A stretch of 53,111 bases of DNA from Verrucomicrobiia bacterium (GTDB lineage: Bacteria > Verrucomicrobiota > Verrucomicrobiia > JABWAM01). Below, piece by piece: positions 14,827 to 22,999 of this stretch. The position numbers and the translations under genes were made by a program. The notes below the pieces were generated by a model. The model saw nothing but the letters and a program-made list of their open reading frames with translations, did not search any database and was not told the DNA's origin. Each line of letters opens with the position of its first letter. Position 1 is the first letter of the stretch. The DNA is taken from the NCBI GenBank assembly GCA_020849895.1, contig JADZFN010000026.1, forward strand, positions 1 to 53,111, written 5' to 3'.

Positions 14827-15807
14827 ATGCCCGCGAAAATCCTTCTCATCGGCGCCGGACGCTGGGGCGCCAACCATCTCCGAACCTGGCTCGCCCTCGG
14901 CGTAGACCTCTGGGTCGTCGACGCGAACGGAAAAACCCTCGAGAAATGCGCCGAAGCCGGCGTCCCCTGCGACCGCCTCGGGTCTTCCGTGCGCGATTTT
15001 CTCGTGCGCGTGGATGCCGTAGACGTCGTCACCCCCGCCGAGACCCATCCTTCGCTCTGCTCCGAGGCGATCGCTGCCGGGAAGGACGTTTTTGTCGAGA
15101 AACCGATCGCTCTTACGGCGGCTGAAGGCGAAGACCTCGTTCGCCGCGCCGCGGCGGCCGGGCGCATCCTCCAAGTCGGCCATATCTTCCGCTATGAACC
15201 CGCGACCGTCGCGTTGCGGAACGTGATCTCCTCCGGACGCCTCGGCGAGATCCGCTGGCTCAAGGGTAATTTCAGCGGCTTCAAACGTCCGCGCATGGAT
15301 TCGGGCGTGATGATGGCCGACGGCATTCATTTTGTGGACCTTTTCAACCATCTGCTCGGGCGCTCCCCCGTTGCCGCGCGCGCCCGCCTCCTCGATCTCC
15401 TCGATCGGGGGATGGACGACAACGCCTGGGCTTGGCTCGATTACGAAGGCGCCTTCGCCGAGATCGAATGCGGGTACTTCGCGCCGCTCAAAGCCCGCGA
15501 GGCGCTGGTCGTCGGCACCAAGGGTTCCGCGCTCCTCGACTACGGCGCGAAGCAGGAAAAGCTCAAGGTCTTCGCCAACCGCCATGTCCGGGAAGGCGGC
15601 GCGTGGGTCGCCGTCGAGGAGGGCGCCGAAGCCGTGCCCGTCGCCGCCGCCGAACCACTCAAGATCGAGCTCCAGGCCTTCCTCGACAGTCTCGTTTCGC
15701 GCATCCCGCCGCTCGCCGACGGCGCCGCAGGCGTCGAGGCCGTCCGCGTCACCGAAGCCCTCCTCCGCGCCGCGCGCGAAAACACCACCCTCTCCTTGTG
15801 CCGTTGA
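14827..15807 (+). CDS. Gfo/Idh/MocA family oxidoreductase
   Basis: The protein has 326 residues. The NAD(P)-binding motif is LLIGAGRWGANHL (6-18), the catalytic signature EKPIAL (Lys ~96) is followed by LQVGHIFRYEPA, and a C-terminal alpha/beta domain contains MMADGIHFVDLFNHLLGR (substrate His). The family oxidises or reduces sugars and sugar nucleotides. Here GHIFRYEPA and the short C-terminus resemble WlbA/UDP-sugar dehydrogenases more than inositol dehydrogenase. ATG 14827 is preferred to 14785 because the extra 14 residues precede the Rossmann strand. It stands alone between a secreted protein and NuoE. Confidence 0.84.
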   Translation: MPAKILLIGAGRWGANHLRTWLALGVDLWVVDANGKTLEKCAEAGVPCDRLGSSVRDFLVRVDAVDVVTPAETHPSLCSEAIAAGKDVFVEKPIALTAAEGEDLVRRAAAAGRILQVGHIFRYEPATVALRNVISSGRLGEIRWLKGNFSGFKRPRMDSGVMMADGIHFVDLFNHLLGRSPVAARARLLDLLDRGMDDNAWAWLDYEGAFAEIECGYFAPLKAREALVVGTKGSALLDYGAKQEKLKVFANRHVREGGAWVAVEEGAEAVPVAAAEPLKIELQAFLDSLVSRIPPLADGAAGVEAVRVTEALLRAARENTTLSLCR

Positions 15808-15875
15808 TTTTCCTTCCTCGTTTTGCGTTCTGCATTTCCCATTCCTGATTTCGCGTTCTACATTCCGATCAGGTC
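15808..15875. repeat. Low-complexity TTTC/ATTCC word tract
   Basis: The tract 15812-15868 is built from variants of TTCTGCATTTCCCATTCC and TGATTTCGCGTTCTACATTCC. The same kind of words appears at 1584-1612, 23652-23679 and 26888-26992. It carries no gene and looks like a degenerate dispersed micro-repeat. Confidence 0.5.
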
Positions 15876-16346
15876 ATGCCCTCTTCTCTTTCCAGTCTCG
15901 AGGATCAAGTGGTCCGCATCCTAGCCAGGTATCCGAAGCCGCGTTCCGCCGCGATGCCGATCCTGCATCTCATCCAGGAAACGCAGGGGTTCATTTCGAA
16001 GGAGGCGATGGAATGGGTGGCGGCGCGCCTCGACCTTCAACCGGCGCAGATCCTCGAACTCGTCACGTTCTATCCGATGTTCCGCCAACACCCCGTCGGA
16101 CGGAATCACCTCAAGATTTGCCGCACCCTTCCTTGCGCGCTCATGGGCGCTGAATCCCTCCGTGATCACCTCCTTCGGAAACTTGGCGTGAAACTCGACG
16201 AAACCACTCCCGACGGACGCTTCACCGTTTCCGAGGTCGAATGCCTCGCCTGTTGCGGCAGCGCGCCGGTGCTCATGGTCAACGACGATCTCCACGAAAA
16301 CATCACTCCTGAAAAACTCGAACAGATCCTGGCGGCGTGCCTTTGA
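15876..16346 (+). CDS. NuoE-like thioredoxin-fold [2Fe-2S] protein, stand-alone
   Basis: The 156-residue protein is the usual NuoE length. The N-terminal helical bundle (LARYPKPRSAAMPILHLIQETQGFIS...WVAARLDLQPAQILELVTFYPMF) is followed by a thioredoxin-like [2Fe-2S] domain with ligands C82 and C87 (CX4C) and C123 and C127 (CX3C). An extra Cys at 126 makes the last pair CLACC. In complex I it passes electrons from NuoF flavin, and in hydrogenases or formate dehydrogenases it acts as the small diaphorase subunit. No nuoF or nuoG is adjacent, so its partner is encoded elsewhere. Confidence 0.88.
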   Translation: MPSSLSSLEDQVVRILARYPKPRSAAMPILHLIQETQGFISKEAMEWVAARLDLQPAQILELVTFYPMFRQHPVGRNHLKICRTLPCALMGAESLRDHLLRKLGVKLDETTPDGRFTVSEVECLACCGSAPVLMVNDDLHENITPEKLEQILAACL

Positions 16347-16402
16347 TTTCGTCGTCGCCGCACAGCCTCCGAAATCCGCAGCCTCAAACCCCTCCCTCGC
16401 TC

Positions 16403-16759
16403 ATGCAAATCCACATCAGCCCCCGCGACATTCGTTTGACCTCCGCGATCCGCGATTACATCACCCAGCGGATCGAGAATCTCGAAAACCTCGAGCCGCG
16501 CATGATCGGCGCCCACATCGCGTTCTGCCATGCCGAGAGGCGCGGATTGCACCATCGTTTCCTGGTCAAGGCGCACCTTGCGCTTCCGGGCCCGGACCTC
16601 CACGCCGAAGCGCGCGGACGCGATCTTTACGCGCTCATTGACGCGGTCGCCGACAAACTCTCCATGGAGCTTCGCCGCCGCAAGGGACGCTTTCTCTCCC
16701 GCCGACGCGAGGACATCCGCCGGTTAAAACAACAGCGCCGTCGCGGCGCCGAAGGATAA
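16403..16759 (+). CDS. hpf: Ribosome hibernation promoting factor, short form
   Basis: The 118-residue protein binds the 30S decoding channel and holds idle ribosomes as inactive dimers. The beta-alpha-beta-beta-beta-alpha pattern is visible: MQIHISPRDIRLTSAIRDYITQRIENLENLEPRMIGAHIAF...HRFLVKAHLALPGPDLHAEARGRDLYALIDAVADKLSMELRRRKGR. It lacks the C-terminal dimerisation domain of long HPF and instead ends in a basic tail (RREDIRRLKQQRRRG). Start ATG 16403 is chosen over 16337 because homology starts at MQIHIS. It is 57 bases after the NuoE-like gene and probably co-transcribed. Confidence 0.85.
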   Translation: MQIHISPRDIRLTSAIRDYITQRIENLENLEPRMIGAHIAFCHAERRGLHHRFLVKAHLALPGPDLHAEARGRDLYALIDAVADKLSMELRRRKGRFLSRRREDIRRLKQQRRRGAEG

Positions 16760-16798
16760 GTCGCGCCCGCCCTTGGCGGCGCGCCGATTCGGATCCCC

Positions 16799-16827
16799 TC
16801 GCTTTTTCAAGGGGAATGTGCTAGGCA
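16799..16827 (+). promoter_or_regulatory. Promoter-like element just before the secreted-protein gene
   Basis: TCGCTT, 17 bases, then TAGGCA (16822-16827), preceded by TGTGC. It ends seven bases before the ATG at 16835 and follows the spacing seen at several other genes in the window. Confidence 0.4.
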
Positions 16828-16834
16828 TAGACCC

Positions 16835-18271
16835 ATGAAGACATCCCTTAGGACGTCCCTTGTCGGGGTCGTCGCAGCCCTGGTCCTCCTCGCGGGGGGT
16901 GTGTTGCGCGCGGAGGATATCCAGCTCCTGTCGCTCAAGGATCCCATCGAGGACCCTTCCTTGATGTTCCCGAGAGACGTCTCGACGGTGCTTTTCACGC
17001 GAAGCCTCAAGCACCTGCCCGCGGCGGGCGAACAGGAAATCCGCATGGTGGACCTGATGCGGATAATTGATACCGACCGTGCGAGTTATTACGAACTCGT
17101 CGCCGCCCAAGACCTCACGTTCTGGATGTCGCTCAACGCCCTGCAGCGCGTGAATCACATCACGGTCACGGGTTGGAATCTCGAAGGCACGACCGTGGAC
17201 GTCAAATACACGACCGAACCGATTTCGCCCGATGAAAAAGGCTGGAAGACGCTCGTGGAAGGCGTGCGCCTGGATTCCCCTTGCACGGCGATCCGCTTCT
17301 CTCCGACGACCGTCATGCAGGCCATCGTGACCTTCCACACGCCCGCCTCGGACGGGAAGCCCACCCGCGTCTGCGACCTGGCGATGATCAGCCAGCAGGA
17401 CCTGCGCGACTTTCGCATCGAACGCCGTCCCGAGGCGAGGACGAGATCGCCCATCGCCCACAACTCGGCACTCAGCTGGAATTCGATGCCTTTCGAGCGG
17501 CAGCCGAACCTCAGCGGAATGGGGACCGGCGCCCGCGTGCTTTACATGTCGCGCGGCGCAGACTTCGAACAAGCCTTCCTGGTCAACGACGACGATCCCA
17601 AGACGTCCTGCAATTTCTCGGGCAACGGATCGGAGTCCGTAGCCATCTTCGACATGACGGAATCGCGTCGCGTCCGCAAAGCGTGCCTGGTCCACAACCG
17701 CACGCCCGGAGAAGTCAGCGGTTACGTGGTCAACCACCTCCCGTGGCTCGGCGACGAAGATGAAGCGGCGTCGGCCGACGCGAACGGCAACGGCAACGGC
17801 AATGGGAATGGCAAGACGGCCTCGAAAAAGAAATCCAAGACGCTTCCTCCCATGGTGAACATCCCCAGCTCCTGGTTCGCCGAGCTTCACAAGCTGGGCG
17901 GCGGGCGCACCGACGAAGTGGAGTTCACTCAGATGGAAGCGCCGGTGATCGAGTGTCGCTACTTCATCGTCCGCCACACGCGCGCGGTGGCGCCGCAAAC
18001 GGCGAAGCGGCCGGTCTGGCTCCGCCCGATGGCATGGTGGTTCGCCGGCGTCGCCGCGAGCGATGTGATGCCGGTCGCCCTCGGCAGCGGAGAGGCGCCC
18101 CCTTTCACCCTCTACGACGTGAACGTCTTCGGCGACTATCCGCCCGAGGATTGGGAGGTCGCTCCGTATGACCGTGAGGCTTCCTTGACGGTTTCCGGAG
18201 CCTCTCCTTCCTTCCTGCCAACTTCGACGCCCAAGGATCCCGAACTGTTTACGCCGCCTTCGCCTCCCTGA
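16835..18271 (+). CDS. Large secreted protein of unknown function with Asn-Gly linker
   Basis: The protein has 478 residues. Residues 1-26 are a signal peptide (LVGVVAALVLLAGGVLRA|ED). The mature protein is beta-rich, with segments such as VNHITVTGWNLEGTTVDVKYTT and ACLVHNRTPGEVSGYVVNHL that could be carbohydrate-binding or discoidin-like strands. I cannot assign a family. Five consecutive Asn-Gly pairs (DNA 17783-17812) followed by KTASKKKSK split it into two parts. The second part ends in a Pro/Thr/Ser-rich tail. Two cysteines near the middle and two later could form disulphides. It has its own promoter and is followed by a convergent HAD gene nine bases away. Confidence 0.7.
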   Translation: MKTSLRTSLVGVVAALVLLAGGVLRAEDIQLLSLKDPIEDPSLMFPRDVSTVLFTRSLKHLPAAGEQEIRMVDLMRIIDTDRASYYELVAAQDLTFWMSLNALQRVNHITVTGWNLEGTTVDVKYTTEPISPDEKGWKTLVEGVRLDSPCTAIRFSPTTVMQAIVTFHTPASDGKPTRVCDLAMISQQDLRDFRIERRPEARTRSPIAHNSALSWNSMPFERQPNLSGMGTGARVLYMSRGADFEQAFLVNDDDPKTSCNFSGNGSESVAIFDMTESRRVRKACLVHNRTPGEVSGYVVNHLPWLGDEDEAASADANGNGNGNGNGKTASKKKSKTLPPMVNIPSSWFAELHKLGGGRTDEVEFTQMEAPVIECRYFIVRHTRAVAPQTAKRPVWLRPMAWWFAGVAASDVMPVALGSGEAPPFTLYDVNVFGDYPPEDWEVAPYDREASLTVSGASPSFLPTSTPKDPELFTPPSPP

Positions 18272-18280
18272 CGGCGCGGA

Positions 18281-18898
18281 TCAGTCCAACCCCAGCGAAC
18301 GCAGCGGACCGAGGATTTTCTCCTCATTCCGATATTCGAAGGCGCGCATCCCCAGCGCGCGCGCGGCAGCGACGTTCGCCGGGAGGTCGTCGAGATAGAT
18401 CGCCTCCTGGGGATCCACGCCATGCCCTTCGAAAAGCGCGTGATAGATGGACGGTTCGGGCTTCAGGGCGCCGACGCGGCAGGAATACACCGCGCCGTCG
18501 AACTCGCGAAAAATGTCCCAATGCCCGGTGAAGAAGCGCACGTGTGATTCGCAGGTGTTCGAGAGGAGATAAAGCGGCAAACCGCGCGCCTTCCAGCGTC
18601 GAACGCGCGCGAACATGGCGGGGTTGGGCTCGAAGATGTCCACCCACGCTTCGAGCAGTTCTCCGGAAGTTCCCGAAAACCCGAGGCGACGCGCGGCCTC
18701 AGCCGAAAAATCGTCGCAGGACACGCGTCCGCGGTCGTAGGCGTCCACGAGCCCATCCGCCCAGAGGGCGTCCGCCATGCGCGCGACAGGGAGGGTGCAG
18801 CGCGGCGCAAGGCGCGCCGCCGCGCGGGAGAAATCGAAAGACAGAAGGACCATCCCGATGTCGAAGACGCCGACGCGGATCGGTGCGGAAGCAGGCAT
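18281..18898 (-). CDS. HAD-superfamily hydrolase (YihX-like)
   Basis: The protein has 205 residues. Motif I is FDIGMVLLSFD with nucleophile D13. The usual second aspartate is glycine, as in the YihX-like HAD-IA group (FDLGNV), which dephosphorylates sugar phosphates such as glucose-1-phosphate. Motif II is LLSNTCESHV, the motif III Lys lies in GALKPEPSIYHAL, and motif IV is AIYLDDLPANVAAARALG. The helical cap spans ~16-85. The start is the second ATG (18898) because the first 13 residues of the longer frame do not belong to the fold. It converges on the secreted-protein gene. Confidence 0.84.
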   Translation of the reverse strand: MPASAPIRVGVFDIGMVLLSFDFSRAAARLAPRCTLPVARMADALWADGLVDAYDRGRVSCDDFSAEAARRLGFSGTSGELLEAWVDIFEPNPAMFARVRRWKARGLPLYLLSNTCESHVRFFTGHWDIFREFDGAVYSCRVGALKPEPSIYHALFEGHGVDPQEAIYLDDLPANVAAARALGMRAFEYRNEEKILGPLRSLGLD

Positions 18899-18948
18899 GG
18901 TGGCGCGAACGCTCTCCGATGCGGCGCGCGGCGTCAAGCCCGGCGCGC

Positions 18949-18977
18949 TTGCTTTCGCGAGCCGGAACTTCTAATCA
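18949..18977 (+). promoter_or_regulatory. Sigma70-like promoter of the GnnA-like oxidoreductase gene
   Basis: TTGCTT (18949-18954), 17 bases and TAATCA (18972-18977) lie nine bases before the GTG at 18987. The short distance supports GTG as the true start of a near-leaderless message. Confidence 0.5.
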
Positions 18978-18986
18978 GGCAGCCTC

Positions 18987-19925
18987 GTGAACGCGGACGA
19001 ACAGAGACGCCTTCGGGTCGGCGTGGTCGGCGTCGGGCATCTCGGCAAGGAGCACGCGCGGATCTATTCGCGGCTGCCCGGCTGCTCCCTCGTGGGCGTG
19101 GTGGACGCCGATGCGAAGGCGGCGGAGGCTGTCGCGCGGAAGTGCGGCTGCCGCGTCTTTCCTTCGGCCGAGACGCTCGCGGAAGAGGTTGAGGCGGCGA
19201 GCGTGGTGGTGCCCACCGTGGCGCATCATGCGGTGGCCGCGCGCCTCCTCGCACGCGGACGCGATGTCTTCGTCGAAAAGCCGATCGCCGAAACCACGGC
19301 CCAGGCGGAGGCGATGATCGCGCTTGCGCGGGAGCAGGGAGCGCTCCTCCAAGTGGGACACATCGAGCGGTTCAATCCGGTGCTGTCGTATCTGGAGCGG
19401 GACCTCCGCGAGCCGAAATTTATCGAGGCGCACCGCCTCTCCCCGTATCCCGGACGCGGCACCGACGTGAGCGTGGTGCTCGATCTCATGATCCACGATC
19501 TCGACGTCATCCTGAGCCTCGTGCGCGCGCCGCTGGTTTCATTCGACGCCGTGGGCGTCTCCGTGTTGAGCGCGAGCGAGGACATCGCCAACGCGCGGCT
19601 GAAGTTCGCAGACGGCTGCGTGGCCAACATCACGACCAGCCGCATCAGCCCCGAGAAGCTGCGCAAGATCCGGGTGTTCGCCGCCGACCGCTACATCTCG
19701 CTCGACTACCAGAATCAGGAGGGGAAGGTGTATTGGAAAGAGGGCGTCGCGATCCGCCAAGAAAAAGTGCCCGTGGCGCGCGACGAACCGTTGAAACTCG
19801 AACTCGCGGCGTTTCTCGAAAGCGTACGCCATCGTTCGACACCGAAGGTCAGTGGCGAGCAGGGGAAACGGGCGCTGGACGTGGCGGCGGCCATCGTCCG
19901 ACAAATCCGCGGCGAGGCCGCATGA
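18987..19925 (+). CDS. Gfo/Idh/MocA oxidoreductase, possibly UDP-GlcNAc 3-dehydrogenase (GnnA-like)
   Basis: The protein has 312 residues with a GTG start. The Rossmann motif is VGVVGVGHLGKEHARIYSRL, the catalytic EKPIAE block is followed by LLQVGHIERFNPVLSYL, and the HRLSPYPGRGTDVSVVLDLMIHDLDV region supplies the substrate His/Asp. GHIERFNP is typical of the GnnA and WlbA groups, which oxidise UDP-GlcNAc derivatives for lipid A diamino-sugars or O-antigen. The partner aminotransferase GnnB is not adjacent. It overlaps the O-antigen ligase-like gene by four bases, which supports an envelope polysaccharide role. Confidence 0.82.
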   Translation: MNADEQRRLRVGVVGVGHLGKEHARIYSRLPGCSLVGVVDADAKAAEAVARKCGCRVFPSAETLAEEVEAASVVVPTVAHHAVAARLLARGRDVFVEKPIAETTAQAEAMIALAREQGALLQVGHIERFNPVLSYLERDLREPKFIEAHRLSPYPGRGTDVSVVLDLMIHDLDVILSLVRAPLVSFDAVGVSVLSASEDIANARLKFADGCVANITTSRISPEKLRKIRVFAADRYISLDYQNQEGKVYWKEGVAIRQEKVPVARDEPLKLELAAFLESVRHRSTPKVSGEQGKRALDVAAAIVRQIRGEAA

Positions 19926-21253
19926 CTCCGTCCGATGGGGCGTCGGCAGCGCGGCGCCGGTCCGGGAGCGCGGCGCTCGCCGCGACGGCGTTTCTCGTGG
20001 CGCTGGCACCCGTGAAGTTCAGTCTGCCGGCGGTGCTCCGGCATCTCGATGCGTGGCCACAAGGGCTCTGGGAATGGCTTTTCATGGCGTGGCCGACCGA
20101 GGTTTTCTTCGGTCTGTTGGCATTTTGTCTCGCGTTCGCGGCGTGGGAGGTTCGTCGGAGCGGCGTTCCCTTGCGCCCGATGATTCCCGCAGGCATTTTC
20201 CTCGCCGCGCAGGGGTTTTCCGCGGCGTTCACTGTGGACCGGCTGCTGACCGGCGGCGTCCTTTCGTTGTTCGCCACGCTTGTCGTCGGCTACGCTCTCG
20301 GGTGCGCGTTGGGGCGCGATGCGCGCGGCCTGAGAGGGTTGCTGGAGGGATGGATGGCGGGCGCCGCCTGCGTGGCATGGTCCGGCGTGACTCAAGCGAC
20401 GGGCGGGCTCGAGGAAACGCGGCGGTTTCTCGAAGCGCATCCCGAACTGGTGGCGGGCGCTCCGGAACTCTGGGACCGCGTGAGCCGCGGAAGGGTGTTC
20501 GCCACGTTCGTCTATCCGAACGCGCTTGGGGGATACGTGGCGACCACGGGGTTCCTCGTCGCCGCGTGGCTGGCGGCGACCCGCGAGAGCGGCCGCCGAT
20601 GGGCACGACTCGCGGCAGGGACGTTGCTGACGGCCGCCTTGTTCTTCTGTCTCTTCAAATCGCAATCGAAGGGCGGCTACGCAGCGCTGATCGCGGCGGC
20701 CCTCGTTTTCGCGTTTGGAAGCGGCCTGCAACGACGGATCGCCCTCGGCCTCGCCGGGGTGGTTCTGGCCCTCGGCGCGATCGGTTTCGCCGCGGGCTAC
20801 GGATCTCCCGCCGTGGAGAAGGGAAAGAAAACCTTGTCGGCGCGCGTGGACTATTGGCGCGCGGCATGGCGGATCGGCTTGGACCATCCGTTCCTGGGCG
20901 GCGGCCCGGGTGCCTTCGCAAAACTTTACCCCAGCTACAAGGAGCCGGATGCGGAGAACACGCGCCTGGTCCACAACAACTATCTCCAGATGTGGTGCGA
21001 CAGCGGGGCGATAGGTTTTCTCGCGTTCGCGATGCTGTTGCCGGGGACGCTTTTCGCATGGTGGAGGCGCTGGCGTGCCGTGCCGTTCGAGGAACGCCTG
21101 CCGCTTACGCTCGCGTGGACGGGGTTGGTCGCGTTCGCCATCCATTCGCTGGTGGATTTCGATCTCTATCTCGCGGGAAACGCGTGGCCGGCGTTCGTGC
21201 TGCTCGGCGCGCTGGCCGGCTCGCGGCCGTCGGAGGACGCCCATGCCGGATGA
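19922..21253 (+). CDS. O-antigen ligase-family membrane protein (Wzy/WaaL-like)
   Basis: The 443-residue inner-membrane protein has about ten spans (the first at ~15-37, then ~45-70, ~80-100 and ~110-130). The large periplasmic loop ~320-350 contains the family signature: a basic DYWRAAWRIGLDHPFLGGGPGAF followed by VHNNYLQMWCDSGAIG. His and Arg in this loop act on undecaprenyl-linked glycan donors in WaaL/Wzy enzymes. Whether it ligates or polymerises cannot be told from sequence alone. It overlaps both the upstream oxidoreductase (ATGA) and the downstream Ppx/GppA gene (11 bases), so they form one operon. Confidence 0.85.
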   Translation: MTPSDGASAARRRSGSAALAATAFLVALAPVKFSLPAVLRHLDAWPQGLWEWLFMAWPTEVFFGLLAFCLAFAAWEVRRSGVPLRPMIPAGIFLAAQGFSAAFTVDRLLTGGVLSLFATLVVGYALGCALGRDARGLRGLLEGWMAGAACVAWSGVTQATGGLEETRRFLEAHPELVAGAPELWDRVSRGRVFATFVYPNALGGYVATTGFLVAAWLAATRESGRRWARLAAGTLLTAALFFCLFKSQSKGGYAALIAAALVFAFGSGLQRRIALGLAGVVLALGAIGFAAGYGSPAVEKGKKTLSARVDYWRAAWRIGLDHPFLGGGPGAFAKLYPSYKEPDAENTRLVHNNYLQMWCDSGAIGFLAFAMLLPGTLFAWWRRWRAVPFEERLPLTLAWTGLVAFAIHSLVDFDLYLAGNAWPAFVLLGALAGSRPSEDAHAG

Positions 21254-22217
21254 CTCCATTTCTCCGCCGCGACGGATCGGCGTTCTCGACGTGGGCACGA
21301 ACACCGTGAAGTCGCTCGTCGCCGAAGGGCGAGGACGGAGCTTTCGCGTCCTCGCGGAACGGATCTGGGGGACGCGCCTCGGCGAAGGGATCGCCTCGGG
21401 CGGTTCTCTGGGCGAGGTGGCGATGGCGCGGACGCTGCGGGCCGCGGCGGACGCGCGACGCGAGTTCGACGCCCTCGGCGTCGAGGAACGGCGCGCGGTG
21501 GCGACGAGCGCTGCGCGCGAGGCCGCGAACGGCGCGGAGTTCGCACGACGCTTTCGGGAAACGGTGGGATTCGAGCTGCGCGTCCTTTCCGGGGAGGAAG
21601 AGGCTGCGCTCGCCTTTCTGGCGACGGCGGGCGACCCGGCCCTCGTGCCGCCGGGCACCGGTGCGGTCGTGATGAACGCCGGAGGCGGGAGCGCCGAGTG
21701 GGCGTCGGGGACCGCGGGGCACGTGGAGCAGCGCGTGTCGCTCTCGCTCGGTTGCGTGCGAATGACCGAACGTTTCCTGCGCGGCGATCCTTACGCCGCC
21801 GGATCGCTCCAGGAGCTCGCGGTTCACTACGCGACGGCCCTGGCGGCGGTCGCGCGGGATTTTCCGCTTGAAGACCGGACCTTGGTGGGGACTGGAGGGA
21901 GCATCTGCGCCGTGGCCGCGATCCTTTCGGGCGAAAGCGATTTTCGCGAGGAAGCCGTGCACGGGCGCGTCCTTTCCGCGGCGGAGGTCGAGGCGACAGC
22001 GGAAAGGCTTGTGCGGATGACGGCGGGCGCGCGGCGCGCGATCCCTTCATTGCCGGCCCAACGGGCGGATATCGTGACGGCCGGAGCGCTTCTCTACGCA
22101 GCGGCGATGCGGGCGCTCGGCGCCGCGCGGATCGTCGTGAGCGCGCGCGGCCTGCGCTACGGGGTGCTGTTCGCGGCGGGGGAGGCGGCCGGCGCCTCGG
22201 CGCGCGTCAGGCGGTGA
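21243..22217 (+). CDS. Ppx/GppA-family exopolyphosphatase or pppGpp phosphatase
   Basis: The 324-residue cytosolic protein has the ASKHA (actin-like) fold. The phosphate-1 loop is GVLDVGTNTVKSLVAE, then ATSAAREAANG...FRRRETVGFELRVLSGEEEA (catalytic Glu in SGEEEA), the phosphate-2 loop VVMNAGGGSAEW and LVGTGGSICAVAAIL. The short form corresponds to the catalytic core without the C-terminal HD-like domain of E. coli Ppx, as in many non-enterobacterial members. It is last in the polysaccharide operon, and its 3' end overlaps the convergent SDR gene by 61 bases. Confidence 0.86.
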   Translation: MPDDSISPPRRIGVLDVGTNTVKSLVAEGRGRSFRVLAERIWGTRLGEGIASGGSLGEVAMARTLRAAADARREFDALGVEERRAVATSAAREAANGAEFARRFRETVGFELRVLSGEEEAALAFLATAGDPALVPPGTGAVVMNAGGGSAEWASGTAGHVEQRVSLSLGCVRMTERFLRGDPYAAGSLQELAVHYATALAAVARDFPLEDRTLVGTGGSICAVAAILSGESDFREEAVHGRVLSAAEVEATAERLVRMTAGARRAIPSLPAQRADIVTAGALLYAAAMRALGAARIVVSARGLRYGVLFAAGEAAGASARVRR

Positions 22218-22999
22218 TAGTTCGCGGCGATCAGGACGTCGAGCAGTCGCGGCGCGATCCGCTGGGCGAGGGCGAGGAACCAGCCGTGCCAGGTGATCAC
22301 CACCTGGCGACGCCCCGTTTCGAGGGCGCGCGCGATCTGCCGCGCACACCGGTCCGCGGGCATCGCCAACCAGTCGGGGCCGGTCTGGGTCCGAGGGCCG
22401 ACGTGTTTTCGATTTACGTGGAAGTTCGTCTCGATGATTCCGGGACAGACGGAAAGGACGCGTACGCCGTCGGCGGCGAGCTCGGCGCGCAGGCTCTCGC
22501 TGAAGGCGTGGAGGGCGTGTTTGGTCGCCGCATAGGCGCCGGCAAGCGGCAGGCCGCGCAGGGCCGCCACCGACTCGATGTTCACGAGGCAGCCGCGGCG
22601 GCGGCGGAGATGAGGGATCGCGGCCTGGGCGCAGCTCACGGCGGCGAAGACGTTGGTCTCGAAGTTCTCCCGGATGAGGTCCAGCGGGAGGCGCTCGATG
22701 GCGCCCCAGACGCCGAAGCCGGCGTTGTTCACCAACACGTCCACGCCGCCCCATTCCCTTTCGACGGTTTCGAAGAGGCGGCGGACCTGGTCGGGCTTCG
22801 TGACGTCCGTGGGGACGGCGAGCGCGCTTCCGCGCCCCGCGGCGCGGAGGTCGTGGGCGACCGCCTCGATCTTTGCGGCGGAGCGGGCGGCGAGGACGAC
22901 GCGGGCGCCGCGGGCGGCGCATTCACGGGCGAGGGCCTCGCCGATGCCGGACGAAGCGCCGGTAATGACCACGACGCGGTCGGAGAGTGGATGCTTCAT
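22157..22999 (-). CDS. Short-chain dehydrogenase/reductase
   Basis: The protein has 280 residues. The coenzyme motif is VVVITGASSGIGEALA (residues ~9-24), then NNAGFGVWG, the catalytic Ser in IESVAALRG and YAATKHALHAF (Tyr and Lys). The C-terminal ~60 residues beyond the standard 220-residue fold are hydrophobic (ALAQRIAPRLLDVLIAAN) and may bind the membrane, as in SDRs of lipid metabolism. The last gene of a four-gene operon, it overlaps the squalene/phytoene-synthase gene by four bases, so an isoprenoid or lipid substrate is likely but not shown. Confidence 0.88.
   Translation of the reverse strand: MKHPLSDRVVVITGASSGIGEALARECAARGARVVLAARSAAKIEAVAHDLRAAGRGSALAVPTDVTKPDQVRRLFETVEREWGGVDVLVNNAGFGVWGAIERLPLDLIRENFETNVFAAVSCAQAAIPHLRRRRGCLVNIESVAALRGLPLAGAYAATKHALHAFSESLRAELAADGVRVLSVCPGIIETNFHVNRKHVGPRTQTGPDWLAMPADRCARQIARALETGRRQVVITWHGWFLALAQRIAPRLLDVLIAANYHRLTRAEAPAASPAANSTP

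Noticed and set aside
16786-16815. Stem CCCCT...AGGGG before the secreted-protein gene as terminator
   Set aside because: Short stem with a 10-base loop and no T run after it on either strand.
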